Positions 1 through 11,884 of a stretch of 64,000 nucleotides of DNA are shown here, piece by piece. The translations under genes and the position numbers were made by a program. The notes beneath the pieces are model-generated. The model worked only from the letters and a program-made list of their open reading frames with translations, did no database searches and was not told the origin of the DNA. The DNA lies in assembly GCF_009905375.1 (NCBI RefSeq), contig NC_133652.1, positions 120,549,797 to 120,613,796 on the forward strand. Direction: 5' to 3'. The stretch's first letter is position 1. Each line of letters starts with the position of its first letter. The stretch comes from Apium graveolens. Taxonomy: Eukaryota > Streptophyta > Magnoliopsida > Apiales > Apiaceae.

Positions 1-1318
1 AAATGGCACAGCAGCTGTTAAAAAGCTTCAAGCTTTGGGTCTTTGCGATGTGGTTTTCCATCCTCTAGATGTCAAAGATCCTGCAAGTATTGCTTCTTTG
101 GCTAAATTCGTAGAGTTCAACTACAAGAAACTTGATATTCTTGTGAGTAGTGAAACAAACTTAATGCCCATTGCTATGAATTTAGTTTTTATAAACTAAA
201 AACAGCTAAAAGCATTTCATGTATCTGTGCAGATCAATAATGCAGGGGAAAATGGAAATGCAGTAAACTTGGAAGCACTTCCAAGCATTATTGATGGTGG
301 GATGGTAAATATACATAGCTTCCTCATAGTAGCACTTCTGTTACGCTCGATGTTTAATGGACAAGAACAGTATTGTGCACGACCGACACAAAACTTGATT
401 TATGTTGCACTTTGTGCATAAGGCTCTTGCATCTGTCAGGGGCCTTGCTCTTATTTATCATGAAGAGGCTAATCATAGGGTTCGAACAGTGACCTAGCTA
501 CATCTCCTTTCCCTCAATCTCAAAAACATGTTAAGTTTTAGACTCCGAAATTATTATAGCATGAAAACAGAAAAATATCAAACTTTTCTATGAATATTGT
601 GGTAGATATAGGAACGCATTAGGCTGTTGCCCTACAGCAGTAGACGAGTATTAATATGTTTCAGTTGTCGAACAGCTACAGGTGTTCGATGAAAATGTTG
701 ACAATGTAAAAGAAGTTTCATCAGAGACGTATGAGATGGCAGTAGAGTGTCTCAAAACAAATTACTACGGAACTAAAAGAGTGACAGAAGCGTTACTTCC
801 TCTTCTTCAGCTCTCCAAATCCGGAAGAGTAGTGAATGTCACATCTTTTTTCGGACAACTGCAGGCATGTATTGATACACATAAAAATGTTATACTTAAT
901 TAACATGCAAATTATGTTTTTGCCCCTTCGTTTGCAGTTTTTCTACAATGAAAAGTTCAAAGCAGAGATGAGTGACATTGAAAACTTGTCAGTAGAGAAA
1001 ATAGATGAAATCTTGCAGTGGTTTCTGAAAGACTTTGAGGACGATAAGCTTAAGGCCAACGGTTGGCCATTAACTGTAGCTGCTTACAAAGTTTCTAAAG
1101 CTGCTGTTATTGCTTACACAAGAATCATGGGCAAGAAATACCCAAATATCCTAATTAACTGTGTGCATCCAGGATATGTCCAAACAGACATGTCATACAA
1201 GACAGGACCTATGACTCCGGAAGAGGGTGCTAGAGCTCCTGTAATGGTGGCTATGTTGCCTGACGATGGTCCTTCAGGCCGCTACTTCTATGAGATGCAA
1301 GAATCCACCGCATACTAA
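1..1318 (+). CDS. Short-chain dehydrogenase/reductase, 3' part of a spliced gene
   Basis: NAD(P)H-dependent oxidoreductase of the plant SDR group that includes salutaridine reductase, neomenthol dehydrogenase and carbonyl reductase-like enzymes. Four exons can be read, all in phase 0: 2-142, 233-304, 682-864 and 938-1318, giving 258 residues. The exon 1/2 junction forms the conserved LDIL-INNAG segment. NVTS in exon 3 holds the likely catalytic Ser, and YKVSK in exon 4 holds the catalytic Tyr and Lys. CVHPGYVQTDM is the usual PG motif near the substrate/cofactor loop. The N-terminal Rossmann glycine motif (about 40 residues) lies left of the window. Introns 1 and 2 have GT-AG borders; intron 3 (865-937) appears to be GC-AG. 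The frame is open to the TAA at 1318, so the visible part looks functional. Substrate cannot be told from sequence. Confidence 0.88.
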
Positions 1319-1815
1319 ATCATGCAACTAAGCCTTTATAAAATCCTATTGTGCTGTTATCTTCCATAGAGTTTGTACTATTACAGTGTCTTTTATAATT
1401 AACTGTAAAATTCTGCATTATCTGATATATCTTTTCTGGTTTGGTGGAACTGGACACCTGAATACCATATCTGATACACAAATAACATTCATACAGAACA
1501 TGTTACATAATTGTCAAAAGTTTACATAATTGGCTTGAGTTTAAGCTATACTATAACATTTCTTAGGAGTGATCTCAAGAATTCAACATGATAAAGCTGT
1601 ACTATCATTAATTCTACCAAGATCAACATGAAAGATCGCCAATTTGCCATCCAGGCCGATTTGCTTACTGATTTTAGGTTTTGGCATCAACCAGTATCTT
1701 TCACTACTCAAAAGCAGAGTTCGGGCTTACTTACAATGATACAAATATAACATAGATTCAGTAACTTGATTGTATTTGTATCTGAAATTAAAATGTCACC
1801 TAAAACCTGAGAAAT
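1319..1815. other. Intergenic spacer and SDR 3' UTR
   Basis: AT-rich DNA after the SDR stop codon. It should contain the 3' UTR of that gene, but no single polyadenylation signal stands out. I see no other gene here. Confidence 0.6.
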
Positions 1816-2298
1816 TTAAATGGCAAAGTATTTATGTATCTTTTTAGGTGTATTCCCAGTTGCACGGAACTTCTCAGCTGCTGCTTCTACCTTAAGTTTG
1901 TCTTCTCCTTTCTTAGCAATAACAACAGCTCTCTTTTCTTCTGCTGACTTGTGAATCTCAGCCATCTTGTTCTTCATTCTGCTCTCTTTTTCTCAAACTC
2001 TTCCTGTTCACGTATAGGGACATTTTTTAGCTAACCTTCTCCACACTATATACACCTGTAAAACCGTGAAAGGTTGTGCTAAGCGCAAAAGCTCCCAGCA
2101 TCGACAGGGTCTTGGGAAGTCTCATGTATGCAGTCTTATCTTCATTCTAATGTACAGTCTATTTAGAAATGTGTTACATATGTATCCTAAATGTTGTTCG
2201 TTTTAGTGTTTTACCTCAATCTGCTTCAACTCAACTTCAATATATGCCTTTCTAATGTTCTCCCAGGCTTCAGTGATACAATCTGCACCCATTGGACA
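1816..2298 (-). pseudogene. Remorin C-terminal domain remnant
   Basis: Remorins are plant membrane-raft proteins with a C-terminal coiled-coil domain (Remorin_C). Reading the minus strand, an upstream exon (about 2298 to 2215) encodes ITEAWENIRKAYIEVELKQIE and ends at a GT donor. After an intron of about 211 bp, an AG acceptor at 2005-2004 opens an exon that starts EEFEKKRAE. A shifted frame then gives MKNKMAEIHKSAEEKRA, a GEDKLK segment and the FRATGNTPKK tail, with a stop at 1818-1816. Around 1980 the frame breaks, where family members have about four more residues, so a small deletion with frameshift is likely. No proline-rich N-terminal exon was found upstream. Probably a decayed copy or fragment; a real gene with misread exon borders is the alternative. 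Confidence 0.72.
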
Positions 2299-3491
2299 CA
2301 TCAAGTAAAGACAACAGGTGAGGTGGAGTACCAGTCAGCTGAGAGGGGACAAGGGAATGATGAGCTGGACAAAGACAAACAAGAAGTGGGGGTTGTTACA
2401 CCTGGAGGACCAGCTGCACTACATGGAGCACCGGTGGAGACAATTGGCTAACTAAATTTTGAATAAAATTTACACGTATCATGTAATTGAAAAAATTAAT
2501 AAAGAATTTCTTTCATGGAAAGTAAATTTATTATATTTTAACGTGTAAATTTCAAATTTTAAAAATAATTAATCAATAATTTTTAATGTTTTGAGTCAAA
2601 ATTTGGTCGATTTTACTCCCAGAAAATCAAAATAGACATATAATTAGGGATGAATGGAGTAAATATCTTTAACTATTCTAAAATAATTATGAACATATAT
2701 GTGTATTAATATAAATACCATGGAGTCATATTATTTAAAAAAAGTAAAAAAATGAACATATTTAAGAAATCAATTCAATTTGTTTTAAAATTATATAATA
2801 TCAAAAAAAATTGTGCATCCATGCATGGCACGAGTTTTAAGCTAGTAATATATTAAAAAATGTTGTTAATGGAAATTAAACCTAGTTTAACCAATAACAT
2901 TCACACTTCAATACCACAATGTCAATATCTTTTGTGTTACTTAACAGGTATTTGTCATAGAATAACATTTTTAATCATTTTTCTTTAAATTTGCTGATTT
3001 AGTTACTTATATAATTCAAAAAAAATTAAGTTACTACTAAAACAATATTAATAATCGATATTTTACATATAAATAACTATTTTAAGAAAAGGATAGATGA
3101 GTTAATACGTAACGTGTATTTAATTAACGATATTATACTTTTTAAAGTGAACGTTATATTAAATTTTACGATATTACATATAAGAAATGGTTAATAAAAT
3201 CTAATGATCACGCATAAAATTATAAGAAAAAAATAAATCAAATTTATAATATCTAACGATCATGTATACACTTATACGAAAAATAAAATATATAATATGT
3301 ATTTGTTCAATATTGATATGATATTTTTGTTAAGTACTCTTCGATTAAAATCATCAAAATAAGAAAACAGTTATTGGTATGTATATGATATACAATTACA
3401 TATAATGCTTAATTATTCAAATAAAAATATATTATATGTTACCCATACAATATTATAAATTCTTACATATAAATCACGACAATTATACGAA
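2299..3491. other. AT-rich intergenic spacer
   Basis: No gene seen. A plus-strand open frame ending at 2451 overlaps the remorin remnant and has no recognisable domain. Short inverted segments (AATTTACACGT near 2467 and its complement near 2540) suggest an old hairpin or MITE trace. The rest is very AT-rich. Confidence 0.5.
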
Positions 3492-3742
3492 CTCCTTCCG
3501 TCCCTCGCAATCTTTACATTTGGAGAGAGTGTCCGACACGTATTTTAAAGAACGTATAAAGTATCTTTTCATAGCTTATTTTCATAGTTTTCTTTTTCTA
3601 AATAAAAATTTAACCATTCAATTGTTATCTAAAAAATTGTAAAAATAAGTTATGGAATAATACTTTATACGCACATTAAAATGCGTATCGGCGTGCCAGA
3701 CACTCTTTCCGAAATGTAAAGAAATGAGAGGAACGGAAGGAG
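3492..3742. mobile_element. Stowaway-like MITE, 251 bp
   Basis: The left end begins CTCCTTCCGTCCCTC and the right end is its imperfect complement, ending GAACGGAAGGAG. Matching inner stretches also pair: CTTTACATTT with AAATGTAAAG, and AAGTATC-type arms further in. The CTCCTTCCGTCC terminus is the usual end of plant Stowaway/Tc1-mariner MITEs. No transposase is encoded, so it would be moved in trans. A clear TA duplication is not visible at the flanks. Confidence 0.7.
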
Positions 3743-4139
3743 CATAAAAAAAACTTTTAAGAAAAAATACCTTTAGGTTAAATGCCTAGCTATTGAGATG
3801 ATAGCATTTCGAAACAAACAATTAAGAAATCAGTGAAATAAGGGTGTTGGCACTCTCAGACACAATTTTATTAAATAAGGTCTCAAACAACATATATTGA
3901 AAAAATAAACGCAAATTAAAGAGATATTTTGAGAAATGTAATGACGTGCTACGTTTCTTTTCCCCGTAAATTTTGATAAAAGAAACAAGCAAACATGTGT
4001 TTATTGTTTAATTAGAATTTACACAAATTCTATATTCGTATATAAAAATACCTCCCAAACTGCCATTTTCATACACACATAAGTTTATATTGCGTTAATT
4101 AATGACCACATAATATATATATATATATATGTGTGTGTG
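3743..4139. other. AT-rich spacer with AT/GT microsatellite
   Basis: No gene seen. An (AT)n run at about 4113-4130 passes directly into (GT)n at 4131-4142, a compound microsatellite that abuts the proposed start of LTR X. Confidence 0.6.
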
Positions 4140-5434
4140 TGTTGTGCAAGACATGCCTGTATCATAACAAGACTAAGTCAAATTGGCAGCCCTAAGAATT
4201 ATTCGTATGATAATCTAAATTTGTATTTTGTACTTTATTACTTGAGTCTGTAAAAATGTCAAAGATTAGACTGAAGTATTTTTCGGTGAACAGTCTCAAG
4301 CCTAAGAATAAACTCTGGAAGAAGATCATGTCTCAGAGAAATAGTGAAGAAGCTTGGAGTTGAATAAATCTGTTTTAGAAAAAATATTCTAAGTCAAGAT
4401 ATCTAGAAGTCACAGATTAAGTCATATAGAGAAGTCATTCGAGAACTTCAGAATGACTTATCGAGAAGTCTAAATTGGCCTATAGAGAAGTCCCAAAGAT
4501 ATCGACAAGTCAAATGAAGATATGAAGATTGGAGATATCGACAAGTCATTTTGCATATAGAGAATTCAGATATATCGACAAGTTAAAATGAAGATATAAA
4601 GATTGGAGATATTGACAAGTCAATTTTCTCACTAGAAATCTCAGAGATATCGACAAGTCAAAATGCTTATAGAGATCTCACAGATATCGACAAGTCATTT
4701 CTACATGCAGAATTTTAGAGACCTCGACAAGTCAAATTCACTTATAGAGAACTCAGAGACCTCGACAAGTCAAGACACTTATCGAGAACTAAGAGATCTC
4801 GATAAGCCATTATATTTATCGAGATGTCAGTTCTCTATAACAACAACTGGAGATCTCAACATGATTTTCAAGTACAGAATGCACACATGTTAAATATTCA
4901 AGATTATCAATCAACAAACGATCTAATCACTTAGATTGAAAGGTCTACAAAAGTAGCTTGGAGAATGCAAGATCAAAGGCCAAGATTAACTGACAAAGGA
5001 AAGTCACAGTCCTACACGATTTGCAAAGATACACTAAGCCAGAAATGGAAAGCTTTAGAGATAACGATAACTTAAAGTAGGGTTTAGTACATCTTATTGC
5101 ATGCTGGGTACACCTGTGTTTACTAATCTATAAAGTAAACACTGGTCCTTTGCTGTTAATTATATCAAACAGATCTAGTTTTTCTTGTAACTCTTTCAAG
5201 TAAAAAGCTGAGTTCTTTACTTACAAAGAACCCAATATTTGTAACAAAACACTAGCTTGATTTTAATACAAAATTAAGTGAGTTTTGAAATATTGTGTGA
5301 TATGTTTTATTTCAGCTAACATAATATTACTGCATTTCTAATCTGCTATGTTAACCAAGCAACAAATATTTAAAAGGCCTTAAAAATATCCAAAACACAT
5401 TCACCCCCCTCTGTGTTGTATTCATTACCTAACA
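4140..5434 (+). repeat. LTR X, 5' LTR of a SIRE-type copia element
   Basis: The right end is firm: it ends ACCTAACA and is followed at once by an iMet-type primer-binding site. The left end is inferred from TGTTGTG, the same start as LTR D. Length is about 1.3 kb. The centre carries about nine spaced copies of a TATCGACAAGTCA motif. Only some 30 nt of internal sequence remain before element A is inserted at 5466. Confidence 0.65.
4498..4812 (+). repeat. Spaced tandem motif array in LTR X
   Basis: Copies of TATCGACAAGTCA or CTCGACAAGTCA begin near 4500, 4537, 4573, 4611, 4649, 4685, 4722, 4761 and 4799. Spacing is about 34-39 bp. Inverted copies (TGACTTATCGAG) occur near 4454 and 4777. Sequence between the copies is only loosely conserved. 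Confidence 0.85.
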
Positions 5435-5448
5435 AGTGGTATCAGAGT
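5435..5448 (+). promoter_or_regulatory. Primer-binding site of element X
   Basis: AGTGGTATCAGAGT follows the LTR end directly and matches the TGGTATCAGAGC site complementary to the 3' end of initiator Met tRNA. Confidence 0.8.
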
Positions 5449-5465
5449 AAAATCTGAAAGCAAAC

Positions 5466-6030
5466 TGTTAGATATATTTGAGATGTCATGTCTAATCTGT
5501 TGTGTTTAGTTTCAGAACTTAATATCAGGACTTACTGGAAATATGAACTTACTGAAGTCAGAACTTATATCAGAACTTAAGGCCGTCAGGATTTATATCA
5601 GGACTTAAGTGCGGGTACTTCAGATAAGGAAAACAGCTGATTTACAGAAAATGATCGTGACTAAAATAATAGAAGATATGCATGAAGAGTTAGAAGACTA
5701 GAAGACTTGTAGAAGATAATATTTGATTGATATATTTTAGGAGACATAATTATATTCCATATCAATTAGAAGATATCTTGTAACTGTGTACTATATAAAC
5801 ACAACTTAGGGTTTACACTATATGTGTTATCATTCACGAGAAAGATTATACATTGTAACCTAGCAGCTCTTAGTGATATTGTTCATCACTGAGAGAGAAC
5901 AACTGTTCTATTATAACAGAGTTTATTTTATTGAATATACTTGATTAATGTTACATACTTGTGTTCGAAATCGATTTGATTGTATAAACACTATATTCAA
6001 CCCCCTTCTATAGTGGTGTGTGACCTAACA
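5466..6030 (+). repeat. 5' LTR of element A (565 bp)
   Basis: Starts TGTTAGATATATTTG and ends GACCTAACA, next to a PBS. It carries six copies of the family motif NTCAGRAYTTA, starting near 5511, 5524, 5557, 5569, 5585 and 5597. A TATA-like ACTATATAAAC lies near 5790. It resembles the 616-bp LTRs of F but is clearly diverged. Confidence 0.9.
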
Positions 6031-6045
6031 AGTGGTATTAGAGCC
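6031..6045 (+). promoter_or_regulatory. Primer-binding site of element A
   Basis: AGTGGTATTAGAGCC lies directly after the LTR. It matches the iMet-type site with one change (TTA for TCA). Confidence 0.8.
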
Positions 6046-6085
6046 TCTCTGTTGATTTACAAACAGTGAGATCCAGTTTACAATC

Positions 6086-7003
6086 ATGTCTGAAGAAACA
6101 CAAACTCCACCTAAGCCCACCAAAACTCAAGATGCTCAAAACAATCAAACTCACAGTCGATATGAGAGTATTAGGGTTCCCATACTGAGAGCATCTGAGT
6201 ATCCTACATGGAAGGTAAAGATGGCTATGTTTCTGGAAGCCACAGATCCGGAAAACCTTGATAGAATTAATGATGGATCATATAAGCCTGCCAAGCTTTC
6301 TGTTGCAGTTGCTGATCAACCTGCAGAGATGATACCAAAGGAGAAAAATGAGTACACAACTGAAGACATCTCATCTATTTCCAAGGATGCAAGGGTAAAG
6401 CGTCTGCTTCATAGTGTAATTGACAATTTCATGTCAAACAAGGTAATTGGATGCAAGACTGCAAAGGAGATATGGGATGCTTTGGAGACAAGATGCCAGG
6501 GAACTGATGCAATAAAAAAGAACAGGAAGACTATACCCACTCAAGAGTATGAGCACTTTGACTCAAAAGCTGATGAGTCAATAACTGATCTATATGACAT
6601 GTTTGCCAAACCATCTTGCTATAATTGTGGAAACTCTTACCATCTTGCTTCTTTTTGCAGGAAAAATAAAGATATAAACTCTTTACCTCCTAGATCAGGA
6701 GTTAAGAGTCAGTCTGTTAGGTTTAAACCACAAAATCCTTGTTTTCATTGTGGTAGTTTATGGCATTCCATTTATACTTGTAAGGAATATCATAGTTTGT
6801 ACTATGATTATTATCAAATAAAACCTTCTTTGAAGAAAGTTAGTGTAATTCCTTCTAGTATAAATTCTGATGCAAAGTATGATATAAAGTCTGATAAGAA
6901 GCATGTTAGCATAAACTCTGAAATTAAATCCGCTGCAAATGCTAACAAACTTAAAAAGGCCAAAGGATCCAAGCAAGTCTGGGTCCTTAAAGCTAACCAA
7001 TAG
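6086..7003 (+). pseudogene. Element A gag, chimeric
   Basis: Capsid-type Gag of copia elements. The first about 175 residues (to DLYDMF, near 6605) match the Gag start of F, including the EIWDAL segment. Then the sequence switches to a part with two CCHC-like knuckles, CYNCGNSYHLASFC and CFHCGSLWHSIYTC, and a C-terminal tail ending KQVWVLKANQ. F instead continues with its LLNDLSL capsid region and one knuckle. The middle of Gag is therefore missing and its C-terminal part appears to come from another SIRE family. The stop TAG at 7001-7003 is followed 18 nt later by a CAG/GG that begins the protease segment. Confidence 0.8.
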
Positions 7004-7015
7004 TGGTCTTTGTGA

Positions 7016-10000
7016 TTGCAGGGCAACAGGAAAAATATCCTAGTTCTGGACAGTGGATGTTCAGGACATATGACTGGAAATAAAGCCCTGCTATCAGACT
7101 TTGTGGAGAAAGCTGGCCCAGGAGTTTCTTATGGAGATGGAAACATGGGAAAGACTCTGAGATATGGAAATATCAGTCTTGGGAATGTCATAATTAAATC
7201 AGTAGCTCTTATCTCAGGACTTAAACACAATCTGCTAAGTGTGAGTCAAATCTGTGACAGAGGTTATCATGTGGATTTCTTTGAAGAACACTGTGAAGTT
7301 GTAAGTAATTCTACAGGAAAAGTGATCTGAAAGGTTACAGACATGGTAACATATATGAAGCCAGACTTTCAACAAACTCTGATGGTTCTGCAATCTGTCT
7401 GTTAAGCAGAGCATTAATTGAAGAAAGCTGGAATTGGCACAAGAGACTCTCTCATTTAAATTTCAATAACATATATGAGCTAGTAAAGAAAGATCTTGTG
7501 AGAGGACTGCCAAAATCAGTATTTGCTCCTGATGCCCTTTGTGATTCATGTTAAAAGACAAAATAAAGAAAATCTTCATTCAAAAGCAAACCTGAATCCT
7601 CAATTCTTGAGCCTTATCACTTACTGGATGTCGATCTATTTAGTCCAGTCAATGTCTTGTCTATTACAAAGAAGAAATATGTTATGGTTATAGTGGATGA
7701 GTTCACAAGATACACATGGGTGTATTTCTTGCACAAGAAGAATGAAACTGCATCTACTCTAACTGATCATGTCAGACAACTGGATAAGTTGGTCAAAGAT
7801 TCTGTTAAAATAATAAGAAGTGATAATGGCACTGAGTTCAAGAATTCAATCATGGAAGAGTTCTGCAAAGAGCATGGAATAAAGCAAGAATTTTCTGCAC
7901 TTGGAACTCCACAACAAAATGGAGTTGTAGAAAGAAAGAACAGGACTCTCATTGAAGCTGCACGAACTATGCTTGATGAAGCAAAGCTACCAACCTACTT
8001 TTGGGCTGAAGCTGTGCAAACTGCTTGTTTTACACAGAATGCAACACTCATAAACAAGCATGGAAAAACACCATATGAGATGGTGAAGAAAAAGAAGCCA
8101 AATCTGAAATACTTTCATGTATTTGAATGCAAGTGTTTTGTTCTTAAGACTCATCCTGAACAACTGTCAAAATTTGATCTAAAAGCCGATGAAGAAATTT
8201 TTATTGGATATCCACTTTCCATAAAAGCTTTCAGAGTCTATAATTTAAGAACAAGGGTTGTCATGGAATCTATCAATGTATTTTTTATGATAAAAAGATT
8301 ACTGGACTTGAAGATTTCAATGATCATGATCAGCTGAGATTTGAAAATGAAGATTTAAATTCTGATTCTGTAAATTCTGATGACCTAAATCCTGATCCCG
8401 TAAGTTCTGACCAGTTAAACTCTGATGTCATTGAAACTATGGTAACTACTCCAAGGGAAAATGTACCTGTTTAGGGGGAGCAAGATAATGATCCTACCAC
8501 AACTCAAGTCTCTCAAGAAGCATCAGATGCTGTCACTAGCTCTTCAAGTTCTGATTCATCAAGTTCTGATGAGCCAAATTCTGATAATTCTGGAAACTCT
8601 GATTCATCAATACCTGAAGGATCCAACTCAAATTCTGAAATTTCAGAGAGCATAACTTCAGGAGGAGCATCAGAAAATGCTGATGGAGACAACATGGATT
8701 ATGGGGGAGGATCCAGTTCTAGAGATCAACTTCCATCTGCAAGGAAGTGGACTAAAACACAAACACTTTACTTAATAATTGGAGATCCTGAAGCAGGTGT
8801 CAGAACTAGAACAACAATATCAAATGAATGTCTCTATCATTCCTTTATATCTCAGGTTGAACCAAAGAAAGTGGAAGAAGCTCTTCAAGATGCTGATTGG
8901 GTGCAAGCAATGCAGGAAGAGTTAAATGAATTTGAAAGAAATAAAGTCTGGACCCTAGTGCCAAGACTAAAGAACAGATCAATTGTTGGCACAAAATGGG
9001 TGTTCAGAAGCAAAACTGACAGTGATGGCATAATTACAAAAAACAAAGCAAGACTAGTTGCTAAAGGTTACTCTCAACTTGAGGGTATTGACTATGGTGA
9101 AACATTTGATCCAGTTGCTAGATTGGAAGCCATAATAATCTTTTTAGCTTATGTTGCTCACAAGAAGTTTAAAGTCTTTCAAATGGATGTGAAAAGTGCT
9201 TTTCTCAATGGAGAATTGGAAGAAGAGGTATATGTTGAACAACCTCCAGGCTTTGTAGATCCAAAATTTCCAAATCATGTCTACATGCTTGATAATGCAC
9301 TTTATGTCCTTAAGCAAGCTCCAAGAACGTGGTATGAGACTTTAGCTCAATTCCTTTTGGAAAGTGGATTTACCAGAGGCACAATTGATAAAACACTGTT
9401 CTACCTCAACCATGGAAAGGACTTACTTTTGGTACAGATATATGTTGATGATATCATCTTTGGTTCTACAAATGCCAAACTCTGTGAAAGGTTTGCAAAG
9501 CTAATGCAATCAAGATATCAAATAAGTATGATGAGAGAACTTAGCTATTTTCTGGGACTTCAAGTCAAGCAAAATGAAGAAGGTACTTTCATAAATCAAT
9601 CTAAGTACACCAGAAATTTACTCAAGAAATTTAGAATGCAAGACTGTTCAACTGCATCCACTCCCATGGCCACTGCAACCAAGTTAGATAAAGATACTGG
9701 AGCATCAATATTACTAACTACAGAGGTATGATTGGCTCTTTACTCTATTTAACTGTAAGTAGACCTGATATCATGTATGCTATCTGTCTTTATGCAAGAT
9801 TTCAGGTTGATCCAAGAGAACCTCATCTAATAGATGTGAAAAGAATTTTCAAGTACCTCAAGGGTACAACTGATCTAGGATTGTGGTATCCTACAAAATC
9901 AGATTTTAAGCTAGTAGGTTACTCAGATGCAGATTTTGCAGGATGCAAAATAGACAGGAAAAGCACTAATGGAAGCTGCCAATTTCTTGGAGGCAGATTA

Positions 10001-10393
10001 GTTTCTTGGTTTAGCAAGAAACAGAAGTCAATTTCCACATCAACTACAGAAGCAGAATACATTGCTGCAAGAAGCTGTTGTGCACAAATTCTTTGGATGA
10101 AGAATCAGTTACTGGACTATGGGTTAGAATATTCTAAAATACCCATTTACTGTGATAATCAAAGTGCTATTGGTATGACAGGTAATCCAGTTCAACACTC
10201 AATGACAAAGCACATCAGTATTAGGTACCATATCATAAGGGAACATGTGATGGAAGGTAAAGTGGAATTGCATTTTGTCTCAACAGATCAACAACTAGCA
10301 GATATCTTCACAAAACCACTATGTGAAGCTACTTTTACAAGACTGGTAAATGAACTTGGAATGGTTTTAGGTTCTTTCTTAAAATCTGTTTAG
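7016..10393 (+). pseudogene. Element A protease-integrase-RT-RNase H, broken
   Basis: Copia-type pol. Protease: LDSGCSGHMTG, catalytic DSG at 7049-7057. Integrase: zinc-binding WHKRLSHLNF and ALCDSC segments (about 7430-7560), then core residues in RSDNGTEF (about 7807) and VVERKNRTLIEAA (about 7925). A Ser/Asp-rich linker spans about 8340-8690. RT has the YVDDIIFGS catalytic box at 9441-9467. RNase H has GYSDADFAGC, TEAEYIAA and ADIFTKPL. Breaks: one-base losses near 7325, 8285 and 9720 compared with F or D, stops near 7552-7564, and a stop in the linker at 8473. It cannot make a full polyprotein. Confidence 0.9.
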
Positions 10394-11884
10394 TTTTTGT
10401 TCTCATGCATCAGACTTTATGATCAGTGTTTACAGATTGTCTTATCTCAATATAATCTGTGCTTAAATTGTAATATATTTAATACTGATTGTTATCTGAT
10501 GTGATTCTATATACTCTGATAGTGTTTTGAATGTTCTGTGACTATTCACTCCAATGAGGATTATTTGTTAGATGCTGACTTAGTAGTCTTTAACAAACTG
10601 CATATCCCATGTTTGAATTAGTTATTTATGTGGAAATCCATAACATAAGCAAACTCTGATTTTGATCTTAGTCAAATTTACTTTGTGTATCTTATTACTA
10701 AGTCACAAACTAGATTATTATTTCTTATCTTTCAAATTCTGATGTCAGTAAATCTTAATGATGAACTACATGCTTGATAAGCCTCACTTATCTGAAGAAA
10801 GCAAAAGAAAAGAAAAATTGAAGTCAGGTACTCCTTTGAGATCTAGAGTAAATATGTGAAAGGGAAGACCAAAGTGCATTGCTGGTATTAAGTTATATGC
10901 ATTAGAAAAGCAAATAAATTTTTCTTGGTGACTTTTCACATTCTCTGATTACTGGAGAAATACTCCGATAATAGCATAAATTCTGATAGAAGTTGTGACT
11001 CATTTACACTGAGAAGCTACCGTAAAAAGAATGACAAAATATGCATAAAATGAGCACAAACAGTTGAGGTGGACTCTTGAAATTTATTCTATAGTAGACT
11101 TCAAAATTAAAGACAGATTTTAAGCACTTTTCTTAGTTATGCCTTATTTCTAAGATATACTGAAGTTTATCAGACTTTAATCATTATCTGATCATTTGCA
11201 AATGCACACACTCTCACTCCATATGAATGATGAAAATTTCTGTGGTGATTAAGTTGTTTTTGACAAACAGTTAAGTATTATTTGCATAAATCTGATGACA
11301 AGTTCTGATGATTAAACTCTGAAGAAATCAGTCAGTATTTGTGTGAAGAATTACAGAAACAGTCATTCACTTTTTGAGTAAAGAAGCCATATTCTGATGA
11401 CCATTAAATTCTGATAATAGTCAAGTTCTGATGCAAATCCTGATGGAAACTCTGATGCTTACGTGACATTATTTAATTGTTTGGCTAATTTTTAGTATTT
11501 ACTGTAACGGTTATATTTTGTCAGAAAATAATTAAGTGAGATAAAAATAGTTATAATCATTTGGTTAATGGGTTGCGTGTCTGTTTTGATAACAGCATGT
11601 GAGCAATAATTATTGCACATTTACCGTGCCCACTCATTACTTTTTTGACTGTTTCCATGCTGCCAGGTGTAAAAGGTATGTTCTGCTTCACAAAAATTAG
11701 TCGTTGTCACGTGGAGTGTATAAATAAGAGAGTTAAAAGATTTTACAATCTTTTGCCTACCATTTTTATTTTCTAATCTCTCTTATTCTCTCTCTCACTC
11801 TCTAATATTCTCTGAAGCTTTTTCATACAGGCATTTTATCAAATACATTTCGTACACACAACTTTCACTCAATTTCTTACACAA
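10394..11884 (+). other. Element A spacer between RNase H and 3' ORF
   Basis: No coding sequence. The stretch holds many AATTCTGATR and AAGTTCTGATR motifs, especially 10980-11460. It ends in a TATA box and a CT-rich leader. Confidence 0.7.
11708..11727 (+). promoter_or_regulatory. Internal promoter candidate, element A 3' ORF
   Basis: A G-box CACGTG (11708-11713) is followed by TATAAATAA (11719-11727), then a CT-rich leader (about 11760-11815), and the 3' ORF ATG at 11885. The TATA-to-ATG distance is about 158 nt, almost the same as in element F. Reading it as a promoter is inference. Confidence 0.5.

Noticed and set aside
2191..2451. Plus-strand ORF of 86 codons ending PVETIG
   Set aside because: It overlaps the remorin exon on the other strand, where the protein match is much better; no domain on the plus strand.
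4109..4143. AT/GT run as a functional element
   Set aside because: A plain compound microsatellite.
7016..10393. Intact autonomous copia element at A
   Set aside because: Several frameshifts and stops compared with F and D, and no 3' LTR.
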